From assembly GCF_020711235.1 (NCBI RefSeq), contig NZ_JAJFAV010000007.1, forward strand, positions 186,001-250,000: 64,000 nucleotides of DNA, read 5' to 3'. The position numbers were made by a program, and so were the translations under genes. Under the pieces are notes generated by a model that saw nothing but the letters and a program-made list of their open reading frames with translations, did no database searches and was not told where the DNA came from. The stretch is from Hymenobacter sp. 15J16-1T3B (lineage in GTDB: Bacteria > Bacteroidota > Bacteroidia > Cytophagales > Hymenobacteraceae). This document shows positions 34,569-42,984 of the stretch, in pieces. Within the stretch, counting starts at the first letter, position 1, and each line of letters begins with the position of its first letter.

Positions 34569-34596
34569 AAAGCCGGACCTCAACCGTCCGGCTTTG
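34569..34596 (+). terminator. Terminator after the M61 peptidase gene
   Basis: AAAGCCGGAC pairs with GTCCGGCTTT around CTCAACC, followed by GTCGT. It separates the M61 gene from the MFS gene. Confidence 0.75.
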
Positions 34597-34622
34597 TCGT
34601 ACTTGCTACTTTCTGATCCATT

Positions 34623-35873
34623 ATGCCCCCACCCGACCGTCGCCTCTGGCTGCTTTACGCCATCATCCTGGTCGACGTGATTGTAGGGGCAGCTACTGGG
34701 CCAATAGTACCGGAGTTTGTGCGCGGGCTGCCGCGGCCGCAGCTGTGGCTGGCGCTGGGCACGGGGCTGTTTCTGGGGGTGCAGCTGGTGGCCGCGCCGC
34801 TGCTGGGCAAGCTCTCCGACGGCTACGGGCGCCGGCCCATTCTCATCGTGTCGGCCATCGGCACCTTGCTGGCCAACGGGCTGCTGCTGCCGGTGCGGGC
34901 CGGGCTGTACTTCGTCAACCGCCTCAGCGACGGGCTCACCAACGGCATGTACGCCACCGTGCGCTCGGCCATTACCGACGTGTCGCCGCCCGAAAGGCTG
35001 TTTCGCAACCTGGGCATAGAGGGCGCCATCATTTCGCTGGGCTTTGTGCTCGGGCCCATGGCCGGCGGCCTGCTGCTGACCGTGTACGACTTCACGCCCC
35101 AGCAGCAGGCCCGCGCCGTGGTGGGGCTGGCGGTGGCCTTGGCGGCCCTGAACATCGGGCTGAGCGTGCTGCTGCGCGAAACCCACGCCGAGCGCACCGG
35201 CCTGAGTCGCCAAGAGCTGCGCCGCACCGTGGTGGAGGCCCTGAACGTGCCCCAGCTGTGGCGGCGGCTGCAGCGCAAGGGCCAGGAGCACCCCGGCCTG
35301 CTGCCGCTGGTGCTCACGCAGCTGCTCTTCACGCTCAGCATCGGCTACTACTCCTACTTCGTGCCCTACGCCAGCCTGAGCGCGCTGCGCATGGATGCCC
35401 GGGCCATTTCGCTGTTCTTCATCTTCTTCGGCACGCTCAGCATTGCCATCAACTACGGCTTCTTCACCTTCCTGGCCGACCGGCTCAACCAGCGCCGCCT
35501 CATTCAGTGGCTGGCCGTGCTCGGGGTGCCGGTGCTCGGGGCCTACGGCCTGGTGGGCGCCTCGCGTCCGGCGCTGTTCAGCATCGTCGCCGTCGATTGT
35601 CTCACCCTCTCGCTTATTCCTGGCCTGCTCGACGGCCTCATCGCGCAGCACACCTCCGAGCAGGACCGCGGCGAAATATTCGGGCTGAACCAAGCCGTGC
35701 AAGGCCTGGCCAGCATCACCTCCACGCTGCTGTACGGGGCCTTGTCGGTGGTCGATTTGCGGCTGCCGTGGGCGTGGTTTGCGCTGTGCCTGGCGGGCGT
35801 GGCGGTGGTAGCCTGGCGCGGACTCAGTCGCCCCCAAAATACAGCTGCAGGCCCACCCACGTCACGAGGCTGA
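34623..35873 (+). CDS. MFS transporter (tetracycline-resistance-like group)
   Basis: The 416-residue protein has 12 hydrophobic segments and the MFS signature between segments 2 and 3, as GKLSDGYGRRPILI, plus a second-half equivalent (FLADRLNQRRLIQW). The conserved GFVLGPMAGG in segment 5 fits the drug:H+ antiporter group 1. It likely exports a small molecule at the inner membrane. Its 3' end overlaps the convergent gene by 50 bases. The start is the first ATG after the terminator of the previous gene. Substrate unknown. Confidence 0.9.
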   Translation: MPPPDRRLWLLYAIILVDVIVGAATGPIVPEFVRGLPRPQLWLALGTGLFLGVQLVAAPLLGKLSDGYGRRPILIVSAIGTLLANGLLLPVRAGLYFVNRLSDGLTNGMYATVRSAITDVSPPERLFRNLGIEGAIISLGFVLGPMAGGLLLTVYDFTPQQQARAVVGLAVALAALNIGLSVLLRETHAERTGLSRQELRRTVVEALNVPQLWRRLQRKGQEHPGLLPLVLTQLLFTLSIGYYSYFVPYASLSALRMDARAISLFFIFFGTLSIAINYGFFTFLADRLNQRRLIQWLAVLGVPVLGAYGLVGASRPALFSIVAVDCLTLSLIPGLLDGLIAQHTSEQDRGEIFGLNQAVQGLASITSTLLYGALSVVDLRLPWAWFALCLAGVAVVAWRGLSRPQNTAAGPPTSRG

Positions 35874-36483
35874 CCACGCCCAGGGCTACGATGCGAAGGC
35901 CGTGCACGCGCTCCTCGGCCGCAAAAGCGGGCACCAGCTGCCCGGTGGTGAGCCGGCGCCGGTGCGCGTAGAGGTGCCAGCCGATGGCCAGGCCCAGCAG
36001 CCCGCCCAGCAAGGCCGACACGTAGCCCAGCATCACCCAGGCGGTCTGCTTTTCGGGCGGCTTGTTCAGCTCCGCGTGGCGGCGCTGCTCCAGCAGGCGC
36101 ACCGTGTCGGGGCTGACGGGTTGGCCCCGTTCGCGCAGTAGGCGCTGGGCCAGCAGCACGTCGAAGCGGCTCCACTCGTCGGGGTGCACCAGCAGGTCCA
36201 TCAGTTCCTCGTTGCTGAAGCCGAAGAGGTAGTGCTCGGGCCCGGTGGCGGCCACGAGCTGGGCGTTGGCCTCGTCCTGCAGGACGTCGGCGCGGGCGAA
36301 ATCGGCGGGCCGCAGCTTCACCAAAAAGCTGCGGTCGTGCTCGTTGAAGGCAAAAGCCGGCTCCACAGTGGCGCGGTCTTCCTGCAGGCGGTAGGACACG
36401 TCGTGCTGCTGCAGCAGGGCCAGCAGCGGTTCGGTGGCCGCCAGGGTGGGATACTTCTGGTAAGTCTGAAAATCGGCTTCCAC
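35824..36483 (-). CDS. Membrane protein with DUF2007-like N-terminal domain
   Basis: A 219-residue protein. Residues ~1-75 (MEADFQTYQKYPTLAATEP, then RQDRATVEP-like and FLVKLRPADFARADVL) follow the pattern of the DUF2007-type putative signal-transducing domain. Around 100-130 there is a helical region and residues ~135-215 have two membrane segments (WVMLGYVSALLGGLLGLAIGW and IVALGVVSLVTWVGLQLYF). The start is taken as GTG at 36483, because the next upstream ATG (36645) lies before the terminator hairpin of the neighbouring gene. Function unknown. Its 3' end overlaps the MFS gene by 50 bases on the other strand. Confidence 0.72.
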   Translation of the reverse strand: MEADFQTYQKYPTLAATEPLLALLQQHDVSYRLQEDRATVEPAFAFNEHDRSFLVKLRPADFARADVLQDEANAQLVAATGPEHYLFGFSNEELMDLLVHPDEWSRFDVLLAQRLLRERGQPVSPDTVRLLEQRRHAELNKPPEKQTAWVMLGYVSALLGGLLGLAIGWHLYAHRRRLTTGQLVPAFAAEERVHGLRIVALGVVSLVTWVGLQLYFGGD

Positions 36484-36510
36484 GGTTTTGGGACTAGTCA
36501 GGATAACAAC

Positions 36511-36545
36511 GAAGCGCGCCGCTGATAACTCAGCCGGCGCGCTTC
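36511..36545 (-). terminator. Terminator of the BI-1/YccA-like gene
   Basis: GAAGCGCGCCG pairs with CGGCGCGCTTC around CTGATAACTCAGC on either strand. It follows the BI-1 gene stop by ~20 bases and precedes the GTG-started gene. Confidence 0.85.
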
Positions 36546-36566
36546 GGGAACAGAGACGAGCAGGTG

Positions 36567-37304
36567 CTACTTGCGCCGGCCGAAGAAGCGCAGCAAGTAG
36601 AGGAACAGGTTCACGAAATCGAGGTAGAGCGTGAGGGCGCCCCATACGGCGGCTTTGCGGTCCACTTCCTCGTCTTCGAGGCCAACGAAGGCCAGCTCCT
36701 TGATTTTCTGAGTGTCGTAGGCGGTCAGGCCCACGAAGATGAACACGCCCAGCAGGGAGGTAATCCAGTAGAGCATGCTGTTTTGCAGGAACAGGTTGAC
36801 CACTGTGGCGATGATGACGCCAATCAGCGCCATCAGCAGCAGGTTACCCCAGCGCGAGAGGTCGGTGCGGGTGAAGTAGCCGTAGGCGCTCATCACCCCG
36901 AAGGTGCCGGCCGTCACGAAGAAGGTGGAGGCAATGCTGTCGGCGGTGTACACCATGAAAATGATGCCCAGGGTGAGGCCGTTGATGACGGAGTAGGCCG
37001 CGAAGGCGCCGATGGCCTGGCTGGCCGACATCTTCATGAGCCGCGCGCCGATGTAGCCGACGATGAATAGCTCCAGCAACAACAGCCCCCAGAATACCAA
37101 GCGGTTGCCAACGACCAGCTCCTGCAGCTCGGGGGAGGCGCCGACCACCATGGCCACGCCGCCGGTGACGGCCAGCGCGCCGGTCATCCAGCCGTAAACC
37201 TGGGTCAGAAAGCGGGTTTGGATGGCGGAGGCCTCTTCGGCCGATAAGGTAATCTGGCGGGGGCGCGGCTCGTGGGTTTCTTCGGCCGGGGTAAGGTTTT
37301 CCAT
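36567..37304 (-). CDS. Bax inhibitor-1/YccA family membrane protein
   Basis: The 245-residue protein has seven hydrophobic segments after a hydrophilic N-terminus (MENLTPAEETHEPRPRQ), and the family's features: FLTQVYGWMTGALAVTGGVAM, IGARLMKMSASQAIGAFAAYS, YTADSIASTFFVTAGTFG, FVGLTAYDTQKIKE, and ALTLYLDFVNLFLYLLRFFG. Close homologues act as Ca2+ leak channels (BsYetJ) or bind FtsH (YccA). No more specific role can be assigned. The start at MENLTP is preferred over an upstream ATG 26 codons earlier. It is a single gene with its own terminator. Confidence 0.94.
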   Translation of the reverse strand: MENLTPAEETHEPRPRQITLSAEEASAIQTRFLTQVYGWMTGALAVTGGVAMVVGASPELQELVVGNRLVFWGLLLLELFIVGYIGARLMKMSASQAIGAFAAYSVINGLTLGIIFMVYTADSIASTFFVTAGTFGVMSAYGYFTRTDLSRWGNLLLMALIGVIIATVVNLFLQNSMLYWITSLLGVFIFVGLTAYDTQKIKELAFVGLEDEEVDRKAAVWGALTLYLDFVNLFLYLLRFFGRRK

Positions 37305-37430
37305 GAAAGCGGAACGGTGGATATGAGAAAAGCGGAAACAGGAAGGCAAATGCGGGGGTAAAATAGTTGTTTGCCGCCGCAAAACCAGCCGCCGGCCGGG
37401 CTACCTTTCGCGCCGATTCTGCCCCCGCTT

Positions 37431-38459
37431 ATGCCTTCTTCCCGCCGCGTCCGCAACGAGCAGCTGCCGACCATCCGCCCCAATTACCCCGGCAACCTGA
37501 TGGTGGGCCGCGAGTTTGCCAACGCCAACGAGCAGCTCTACGAACCGGCGTTTTCCACGGTCTTTCGCTGGAAAGTGCTCAGCAAGAACCCGCAGGCAGA
37601 GGCCAAAAAGCAAGACACTTGGGCCCCGGCCGTGCAGCCCTGCGCCGAGGTGCTGCGCCAGCCCCCCGAGGGCACGCTCATCTGGCTGGGCCACGCCTCG
37701 TTCTGGCTGCGCTGGGGCGGGCGCACCTTCCTCTTCGACCCGGTGCTCTTCGATCTGCCCCTCATCAAGCGCCGCCACCCGCTGCCGTGCGCCCCCCAGG
37801 ACCTGACCGGCATCGACTACCTGCTGCTCAGCCACGGCCACCGAGACCACCTCGACGACGACTCCATCCGCCTGCTGGCCCGCCAGAACCCCGGGATGCA
37901 GGTGCTGGGCCCGCTGCGGGTGGCCGGGCTGCTGAAGCGCACCGCCGGCGCGCTGCCGCCCACCCAGGAAGCGGGCTGGTGGCAGCAGTTCGACCTCGGC
38001 CCCGACGCGCCCGTGGAAGTGGTTTACCTGCCGGCCGCCCACTGGCACCGCCGCGGCATCGGCGACCTGAACACCGTGCTCTGGGGCTCGTTTTTGCTGC
38101 GCGAAAAGGAGTCGGGCCGCACGCTTTACTTCTGCGGCGACTCGGCCGACGGGCCGCACTTCGTTCAAATCGAGGAGCAGTTCGGGCCCCTCGACGTGGT
38201 GCTGCTGCCCATCGGAGCCTACAAGCCGGCCTTTATGATGCAGCGCAGCCACATGAACCCCAACGAGGCGGCCAAAATCAGCAACCAGCTGCGGGCCGGG
38301 CACTTCGTCCCCATGCACTACGGCACCTACGACCTCTCCGACGAGCCCGCCTCCGAGCCGCTGCGCACCGTGGAGCAAGTGGCGGCCGAGGGCATGCTCA
38401 ACGCCCAGCTGCACACGCCCGCCGTGGGCCAGCCGTTGCGCCTGGCGGATATGGAATAA
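37431..38459 (+). CDS. Metallo-beta-lactamase-fold hydrolase (NAPE-PLD/UlaG-like)
   Basis: The 342-residue protein has the di-metal motif HxHxDH as LLSHGHRDHLDDD, a later His/Asp pair (AAHWHRRG, then FCGDSADG) and a C-terminal MHYGTYD, as in the phospholipase D-like and lactonase-type MBL-fold group. The front third (YEPAFSTVFRWKV and IWLGHASFWLRWGGRTFLFDPV) is typical of this group. The substrate (a phosphodiester or lactone) is uncertain. A TACCTTTC promoter-like element lies at 37402-37409. The start ATG follows it by 22 bases; an upstream in-frame ATG precedes the promoter and is rejected. Confidence 0.9.
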   Translation: MPSSRRVRNEQLPTIRPNYPGNLMVGREFANANEQLYEPAFSTVFRWKVLSKNPQAEAKKQDTWAPAVQPCAEVLRQPPEGTLIWLGHASFWLRWGGRTFLFDPVLFDLPLIKRRHPLPCAPQDLTGIDYLLLSHGHRDHLDDDSIRLLARQNPGMQVLGPLRVAGLLKRTAGALPPTQEAGWWQQFDLGPDAPVEVVYLPAAHWHRRGIGDLNTVLWGSFLLREKESGRTLYFCGDSADGPHFVQIEEQFGPLDVVLLPIGAYKPAFMMQRSHMNPNEAAKISNQLRAGHFVPMHYGTYDLSDEPASEPLRTVEQVAAEGMLNAQLHTPAVGQPLRLADME

Positions 38460-38571
38460 GCTCCGCCGTAGGGGTTGCGGGCGCCAGCTCGGCCTTAACA
38501 CCCCGCTGGCGGGCGCGTAACTGTTGCGGCGGCCGGACGTGCCCGCCGCCCACAACCAACCCCGTTACGCC

Positions 38572-39069
38572 ATGCTGTTTGACAAGCTCGAAACCCTGGA
38601 TGATTTGCTGCTGATGTGCCTCAAGGACCTTTACAGCGCCGAAACGCAACTGGTGGAAGCCCTGCCCCAAATGGCCGAATCGGCCAAGGACGGCCGCCTG
38701 CGCCGCGGCCTGGAGCGGCACTTGCGCGAAACCGAAGAGCAGGTTAAGCGGCTGGAGCGCATCGGCAAGTCCCTGGGCCAGGACCTGACCGGCGAAACCT
38801 GCGTGGCCATGAAAGGCCTGATCAAGGAGGGCCAGAAGCTGATGTCGGAAAACGCCACCGAGGAGGTCATGGACGCCGCCCTGATCGGAGCTTCGCAGAA
38901 AATCGAGCACTACGAAATAGCCTGCTACGGCACGGCCGCCCATTACGCCGAGCGCCTGGGCTACACCGACGCCGCCGATTTGCTGCGCAAGACGCTGGAA
39001 GAAGAGCAGTTCACCGACACCAAGCTCAACGAGCTGGCCAAGAACTACCTGAACAAGAAAGCCGAGTAA
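38572..39069 (+). CDS. DUF892 (YciE/YciF-like) ferritin-like protein
   Basis: A 165-residue all-helical protein with the DUF892 pattern: TLDDLLLMCLKDLYSAETQL, LRRGLERHLRETEEQVKRL, LIGASQKIEHYEIACYGTAA, and LRKTLEEEQFTDTKLNELA. The Glu and His residues placed like those of a ferritin four-helix bundle (E in SAE, ExxxxH in TEEQ/ EHYE) suggest a di-iron or related site. Members are stress-induced. It is followed by the family A foldback repeat. The start is ATG at the conserved MLFDKLETLDD. Confidence 0.92.
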   Translation: MLFDKLETLDDLLLMCLKDLYSAETQLVEALPQMAESAKDGRLRRGLERHLRETEEQVKRLERIGKSLGQDLTGETCVAMKGLIKEGQKLMSENATEEVMDAALIGASQKIEHYEIACYGTAAHYAERLGYTDAADLLRKTLEEEQFTDTKLNELAKNYLNKKAE

Positions 39070-39085
39070 GTGCCCCCGGCTCACG

Positions 39086-39295
39086 CCGCCGTCATTGCGA
39101 GCGAAGCGCGGCAATCCTTCCGCTAGCAGCACAACGCTACCGCTGGCAGAAACCGAAAAGCCATTCGGACGCAACCGGCCCCGGCCGAAACCTGCAGACG
39201 CGGGGTTTCGGCCGGGGCCGTTGTCTGGCAAGTAGGTATTGCAGCGGCGGTGCTACTAGCGGAAGGATTGCTTCGCGTTGCTCGCAATGACGGCG
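39086..39295. repeat. Family A foldback repeat (A2)
   Basis: Outer arms CGCCGTCATTGCGAGCGAAG...CCTTCCGCTAGCAGCAC and the inverse ending in GCTCGCAATGACGGCG, with an inner hairpin (AACCGGCCCCGGCCGAAACC with GGTTTCGGCCGGGGCCGTT, ~39173-39222). The core TAGGTATTGCAGCGGCGGTGC before the right arm is shared with A1 and A3. Confidence 0.87.
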
Positions 39296-39324
39296 AGGGT
39301 GAGCCGCCGGGCATGAGCTGGGCG

Positions 39325-39579
39325 TTAGCGAATCTTGCCTTGCAAGTCCCAGTGGCTGTGCCGTACCTCCAGCGAATTGGGCACGCGCTTGATGGTGCGG
39401 GTGTACCGCTCGCCGACAATGGCGCCGTCGGGGCGTCGCCGGCCGAAAAAGAGCACGACCGGTTCGCCGTGCTCGTTGGTGAGGAAGGTGATGTCGTAGC
39501 CCTTGAACACGTCGTCGACGCGCGTTTTGGGCTCGTACTGCTTGCTGAGCTTTTTATCGAGTTCGGGATGCAATGGCAT
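39325..39579 (-). CDS. Small conserved hypothetical protein
   Basis: An 84-residue cytoplasmic protein: MPLHPELDKKLSKQYEPK, then YDITFLTNEHGEPVVLFFGRR, a GERYTRTIKR motif and a C-terminal RHSHWDLQGKIR. Alternating beta strands and the basic C-terminus suggest a small beta-fold protein; the family is not recognised by name. The start codon is the ATG that opens the folded part; an in-frame upstream extension has no protein-like composition. It is convergent with the foldback repeat side and divergent from the nitronate monooxygenase gene. Confidence 0.7.
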   Translation of the reverse strand: MPLHPELDKKLSKQYEPKTRVDDVFKGYDITFLTNEHGEPVVLFFGRRRPDGAIVGERYTRTIKRVPNSLEVRHSHWDLQGKIR

Positions 39580-39725
39580 GGCGCAGGGGAAAGTTGGTAT
39601 GGGGAGAGGTACGCACCGCCGCGGCGCCTGTTTTGGTCGAGCTGCCCTGCCAACACCCGAACCTTCGGTGGCCCTCCGGCATATAACCACCTGGAGCCGC
39701 GTACTCGGCGTCTCCGCCCGCTGCC

Positions 39726-40787
39726 ATGCCCGACCTGCTCACTCGCCTGGGAATCCCGCACCCCATCATCCAAGCGCCCATGGCCGGCGTCTCCACCCCG
39801 GCGCTGGCGGCGGCCGTGTCGGAAGCCGGCGGGCTGGGCTCGGTGGCGGCGGGCTCGGCCCCGGCCGCGGCCCTGGCCCAGCAGATAGCCGAGGTGCGCG
39901 CCCGCACGGCGCGGCCCTTCAACGTGAACCTGTTCTGCCACGCGCAGCCCGCCCCCGACGCATCCGGCGACGCCGCGTGGCTGGACTACCTGTTACCGCT
40001 GTTCACCGAATTCGGGGCCGAGCCGCCCGCGGCCCTCGCCGAGCCCTACCCCAGCTTCGCCGACAACGACGAACTGCTGGCCCTGCTGCTGGATGCGCGG
40101 CCGCCGGTCATCAGCTTCCATTTTGGCCTGCCGCCCGCCGACACACTGGCCGCGCTGCGCAGCACCGGGGCCGTGCTGCTGGCCTCAGCCACCACGCTGG
40201 CCGAAGCCCGGCAGGTCGAGGCCGCCGGCCTCGACGCGGTGGTGGCGCAGGGCGCGGAAGCGGGCGGGCACCGCGGCGTGTTCCGGCCCGAACTGGGCGA
40301 CGCCGGCCTGGGCACGCTGCCGCTCACGCGCCTGTTGGTGCGCACGCTGCGCCTGCCGGTGGTGGCGGCGGGCGGCATCATGGACGGCGCCGGCATTGCG
40401 GCCGTGCGCCGGCTCGGCGCCGCGGCGGCCCAGCTCGGCACGGCCTTCGTGGTCTGTCCCGAGTCGGCGGCCGATGCGGCGTACCGGGCCCGGCTGCTAA
40501 GCCCCGACCAGCCGCCCACGGTTATCAGCAGCGTGATTTCCGGCCGGCCGGCGCGGGGTTTTCTGACGCGTTTGGTGCGCGAAGCGGACGCGCCGGGCCG
40601 GGCGGCCGTGGCGGCGTACCCGCGGGCCTACGAAGCGGCCCGCGCACTGATTGCCGCCGCTCAAGCCCAAGGCGCCGCCGACGTCGCGGTGCAGTGGGCC
40701 GGGCAGGGCGCGCCGCTGGCCCGGGCCCTGCCGGCGGCCGAGCTGGTGGGCGCACTGCTGGCCGAGCTGGCAGCAGCGGGCGGCTGA
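39726..40787 (+). CDS. Nitronate monooxygenase / 2-nitropropane dioxygenase-like flavoprotein
   Basis: The 353-residue protein is a TIM barrel of the NPD family: LGIPHPIIQAPMAGVSTPAL at the N-terminus (FMN contact), SFHFGLPPADTLAALR, the conserved AQGAEAGGHRG loop with the family histidine, VVAAGGIMDGAGIAAVRRLGA, and AAQLGTAFVVCPES. Such enzymes oxidise nitronates such as propionate-3-nitronate using FMN and O2 in the cytoplasm. Some family members have other roles. Single gene; the start is the first ATG. Confidence 0.92.
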   Translation: MPDLLTRLGIPHPIIQAPMAGVSTPALAAAVSEAGGLGSVAAGSAPAAALAQQIAEVRARTARPFNVNLFCHAQPAPDASGDAAWLDYLLPLFTEFGAEPPAALAEPYPSFADNDELLALLLDARPPVISFHFGLPPADTLAALRSTGAVLLASATTLAEARQVEAAGLDAVVAQGAEAGGHRGVFRPELGDAGLGTLPLTRLLVRTLRLPVVAAGGIMDGAGIAAVRRLGAAAAQLGTAFVVCPESAADAAYRARLLSPDQPPTVISSVISGRPARGFLTRLVREADAPGRAAVAAYPRAYEAARALIAAAQAQGAADVAVQWAGQGAPLARALPAAELVGALLAELAAAGG

Positions 40788-40830
40788 GCGGCGCCGCTGC
40801 CGGGGTGTCCGCCGCGGGGGTGGCATTGCG

Positions 40831-40838
40831 TATCTTTG
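40831..40838 (+). promoter_or_regulatory. Promoter -7 box of the first sodium:solute symporter gene
   Basis: TATCTTTG matches TAnnTTTG exactly and precedes the ATG at 40858 by 19 bases, giving a short leader. No clear TTG lies at the expected distance upstream. Confidence 0.55.
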
Positions 40839-40857
40839 CCGCCTACTTTCCCCGCCT

Positions 40858-42360
40858 ATGTCGCCTACCCTGGTCCTGAGCCTGATTGCCGGCTACTTCG
40901 TCATTCTCATCATCATCGCCTTCCTGACCTCGCGCAAAGCCACCAGCGCCTCGTTCTTCGTGGCCAACCGCAACGCGCCCTGGTACATGGTGGCTTTTGC
41001 CATGATTGGCACCTCGCTGTCGGGCGTGAGCTTCATCTCGGTGCCGGGCATGGTGTACGCGCAAGCCTGGAGCTACATGGCCGTGGTCATGGGCTACCTG
41101 GTGGGCTATTTGGTTATCGGCACGGTACTGCTGCCGCTGTACTACAAGCTCAACCTGGTCAGCATCTACACCTACCTGGAAAAGCGCTTCGGCTTTTGGA
41201 GCTACAAGACCGGCGCGGCTTTGTTCTTGATTTCCAGGGCCGTGGGCGCCGCCCTACGCCTCTACGTGGTGGCCGGGGTGCTGCAGTTTGCCGTGTTCGA
41301 TCAGCTGGGCGTGCCCTTCGCCGTGACGGTGGCCGTGAGCATTCTGCTGATTTACCTCTACACCTTCCGCGGGGGCCTGAGCACCATTCTCTGGACCGAC
41401 ACCTTCCAGACCCTGGCCATGCTCACCTGCGTGGCCGTGAGCGTGTACTTAATTTCCGACGAGCTGAACCTGGGCTTCGGGCAGGTGATTAGCACCATCA
41501 AGAACTCGGAAATGTCGCGCATCTTCTTCTGGGAGTGGACGGACTCGCGCAAGTTCTGGACGCAGTTCATCTCGGGCATGTTCATTACCATCGTGATGAC
41601 CGGGCTGGATCAGGACCTGATGCAGAAGAACCTGAGCTGCCGCTCCCTTAAGGACGCGCAGAAGAATATGTTCTGGTTTGCCCTCATCCTGGTGCCGGTG
41701 AACATGCTCTTCCTCTCGCTGGGCGTGCTGCTCTACCAATACGCCGCCGCCAAGGGTATTCAGTTGCCCGTCGGGCCCAACGGCAAGGTTATCGGCGACG
41801 ACGTGTTTCCGATGCTGGCCACCGGGCACTTCACCCTGTTTGCCGGCATCATCTTCATCCTGGGCATCATTGCCGTCACTTACTCCTCCGCCGACTCGGC
41901 CCTGACGGCACTGACCACCTCCTTCTGCGTCGACTTCCTGAGCATCGGCAAGTATTCGGAGGAGCGGCAAACTACCCTGCGCCACCGCACCCACCTCATG
42001 TTCACGGTGGTGCTGGTGGCCATCATCCTGGTGTTCCGGGCCCTGAACAACCAGAGCCTGATTACGGCCGTGTTCAAAGCCGCGGGCTACACCTACGGGC
42101 CCATGCTGGGTCTGTTCGCCTTCGGCATTTTCACCAAGCGCCAGCTCATCGACAAGTACGTGCCCTGGATGTGCGCCTGGCCGCCGGTGTTCTGCTACAT
42201 CCTCAACGCCAACTCCAAAGCCTGGCTGGGCGGCTACGAATTCGGTTTCGAAATTCTGCTGGTCAACGGCCTGCTCACGTACTGCTCGCTGCTGGCCATT
42301 TCGCGCCCGGCAGAAGTCGCGGCGGCGGTGAACCCCGCTGCCCCCGAATTGGTTAGCTAA
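40858..42360 (+). CDS. Sodium:solute symporter (SSS family)
   Basis: The 500-residue protein has about 13 membrane segments and SSS features: an early SRKATSASFFVANRNAPWYMV loop, GTSLSGVSFISVPGMVYA in segment 2, YTFRGGLSTILWTDTFQTL, and the discontinuous eighth-segment region with TYSSADSALTALTTS, which carries the sodium-site serines. It takes up an organic solute with Na+ at the inner membrane. Substrate cannot be assigned; Bacteroidota have many SSS proteins for sugars and acids. The ATG at MSPTLVL is preferred: a longer in-frame extension overlaps the previous gene and lies before the promoter. Confidence 0.92.
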   Translation: MSPTLVLSLIAGYFVILIIIAFLTSRKATSASFFVANRNAPWYMVAFAMIGTSLSGVSFISVPGMVYAQAWSYMAVVMGYLVGYLVIGTVLLPLYYKLNLVSIYTYLEKRFGFWSYKTGAALFLISRAVGAALRLYVVAGVLQFAVFDQLGVPFAVTVAVSILLIYLYTFRGGLSTILWTDTFQTLAMLTCVAVSVYLISDELNLGFGQVISTIKNSEMSRIFFWEWTDSRKFWTQFISGMFITIVMTGLDQDLMQKNLSCRSLKDAQKNMFWFALILVPVNMLFLSLGVLLYQYAAAKGIQLPVGPNGKVIGDDVFPMLATGHFTLFAGIIFILGIIAVTYSSADSALTALTTSFCVDFLSIGKYSEERQTTLRHRTHLMFTVVLVAIILVFRALNNQSLITAVFKAAGYTYGPMLGLFAFGIFTKRQLIDKYVPWMCAWPPVFCYILNANSKAWLGGYEFGFEILLVNGLLTYCSLLAISRPAEVAAAVNPAAPELVS

Positions 42361-42364
42361 GCCG

Positions 42365-42372
42365 TACCTTTG
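42365..42372 (+). promoter_or_regulatory. Promoter -7 box of the TonB-C-domain gene
   Basis: TACCTTTG matches TAnnTTTG. It lies five bases after the symporter stop codon, so the leader of ~110 bases spans the two family D palindromes. Confidence 0.55.
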
Positions 42373-42378
42373 CCCGGT

Positions 42379-42475
42379 AGCGCGGGCTTGAGCCCGCGTC
42401 CGTCGGACGGTACCTGCCTGCCGTGCGCAGGTTGCCGCCCGATGAACGCGGGCTCGGGCCCGCGCTGCGTTGTAA
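42379..42475. repeat. Family D double palindrome (D2) in a leader region
   Basis: Two palindromes, AGCGCGGGCTTGAGCCCGCG and AACGCGGGCTCGGGCCCGCG, with TCCGTCGGACGG and a CTGCCTGCCGTGCGCAGG hairpin between them. Related to D1 at 22751. They lie between promoter and GTG start, so RNA structure there could affect expression. Confidence 0.65.
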
Positions 42476-42487
42476 CCCCTTCTGCCC

Positions 42488-42970
42488 GTGAAATATCACC
42501 TGCTCTTCATCCTGCTGCTGGCAACTTGCGGCTCGGCCGCCGTGGCCCAACGCCGCCCGCCCAACGTGCGCGGTCCGGTGGTGATGCGCGCCGACCAGAT
42601 GCGCCCGCAGCTCAAGCCCGGCGAAAACCGCCCCGACGTGGCTCCGGCTTACCCCGGCGGGCAGCCCGCGCTCAGCGAGTTTATTCAGCAGAACGTGAAA
42701 ACCCCGCAGGCCATGCTCGACCAGCAGAAATCGGGCGTCGTCTTCACCAGCTTCAACGTGGGCGAAGACGGCCGCCTGTCGAACCTCAAGGTGGAGAAAG
42801 GCTACAACGCGGAGTGCGACGCCGAAGCGCTGCGGGTGCTCGGGCTGATGCCGGCTTGGAAGCCCGCCACGCGCAAGGGCAAGCCCGTAGCCGTGGACGT
42901 GACGCTGCCGGTGCCCATCGGGCACTCCGGGGAATTAATTGTAGAGAAGGGCAAAGTAAAATTTGAGTAA
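42488..42970 (+). CDS. Small exported protein with TonB C-terminal domain
   Basis: The 160-residue protein has a signal peptide (MKYHLLFILLLATCGSAAVAQ; GTG start). Residues ~75-150 match the TonB-C pattern: ALSEFIQQNVKTPQAML, GVVFTSFNVGEDGRLSNLKVEKG, NAECDAEALRVLGLMPAWKPATRKGKPVAV. It lacks the transmembrane anchor and the long Pro-rich spacer of a true TonB, so it is more likely a periplasmic TonB-C-domain protein of the kind frequent in Bacteroidota. Function open. Confidence 0.83.
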   Translation: MKYHLLFILLLATCGSAAVAQRRPPNVRGPVVMRADQMRPQLKPGENRPDVAPAYPGGQPALSEFIQQNVKTPQAMLDQQKSGVVFTSFNVGEDGRLSNLKVEKGYNAECDAEALRVLGLMPAWKPATRKGKPVAVDVTLPVPIGHSGELIVEKGKVKFE

Positions 42971-42984
42971 CAGCGACTACAAGG

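Noticed and set aside
36484-36645. Longer N-terminus (ATG at 36645) for the DUF2007-like gene
   Set aside because: It would start upstream of the BI-1 terminator hairpin and inside the BI-1 coding sequence; the translated extension is not protein-like.
42488-42970. A true TonB protein
   Set aside because: No membrane anchor and no proline-rich spacer; it has a cleavable-type signal and only the C-terminal domain.
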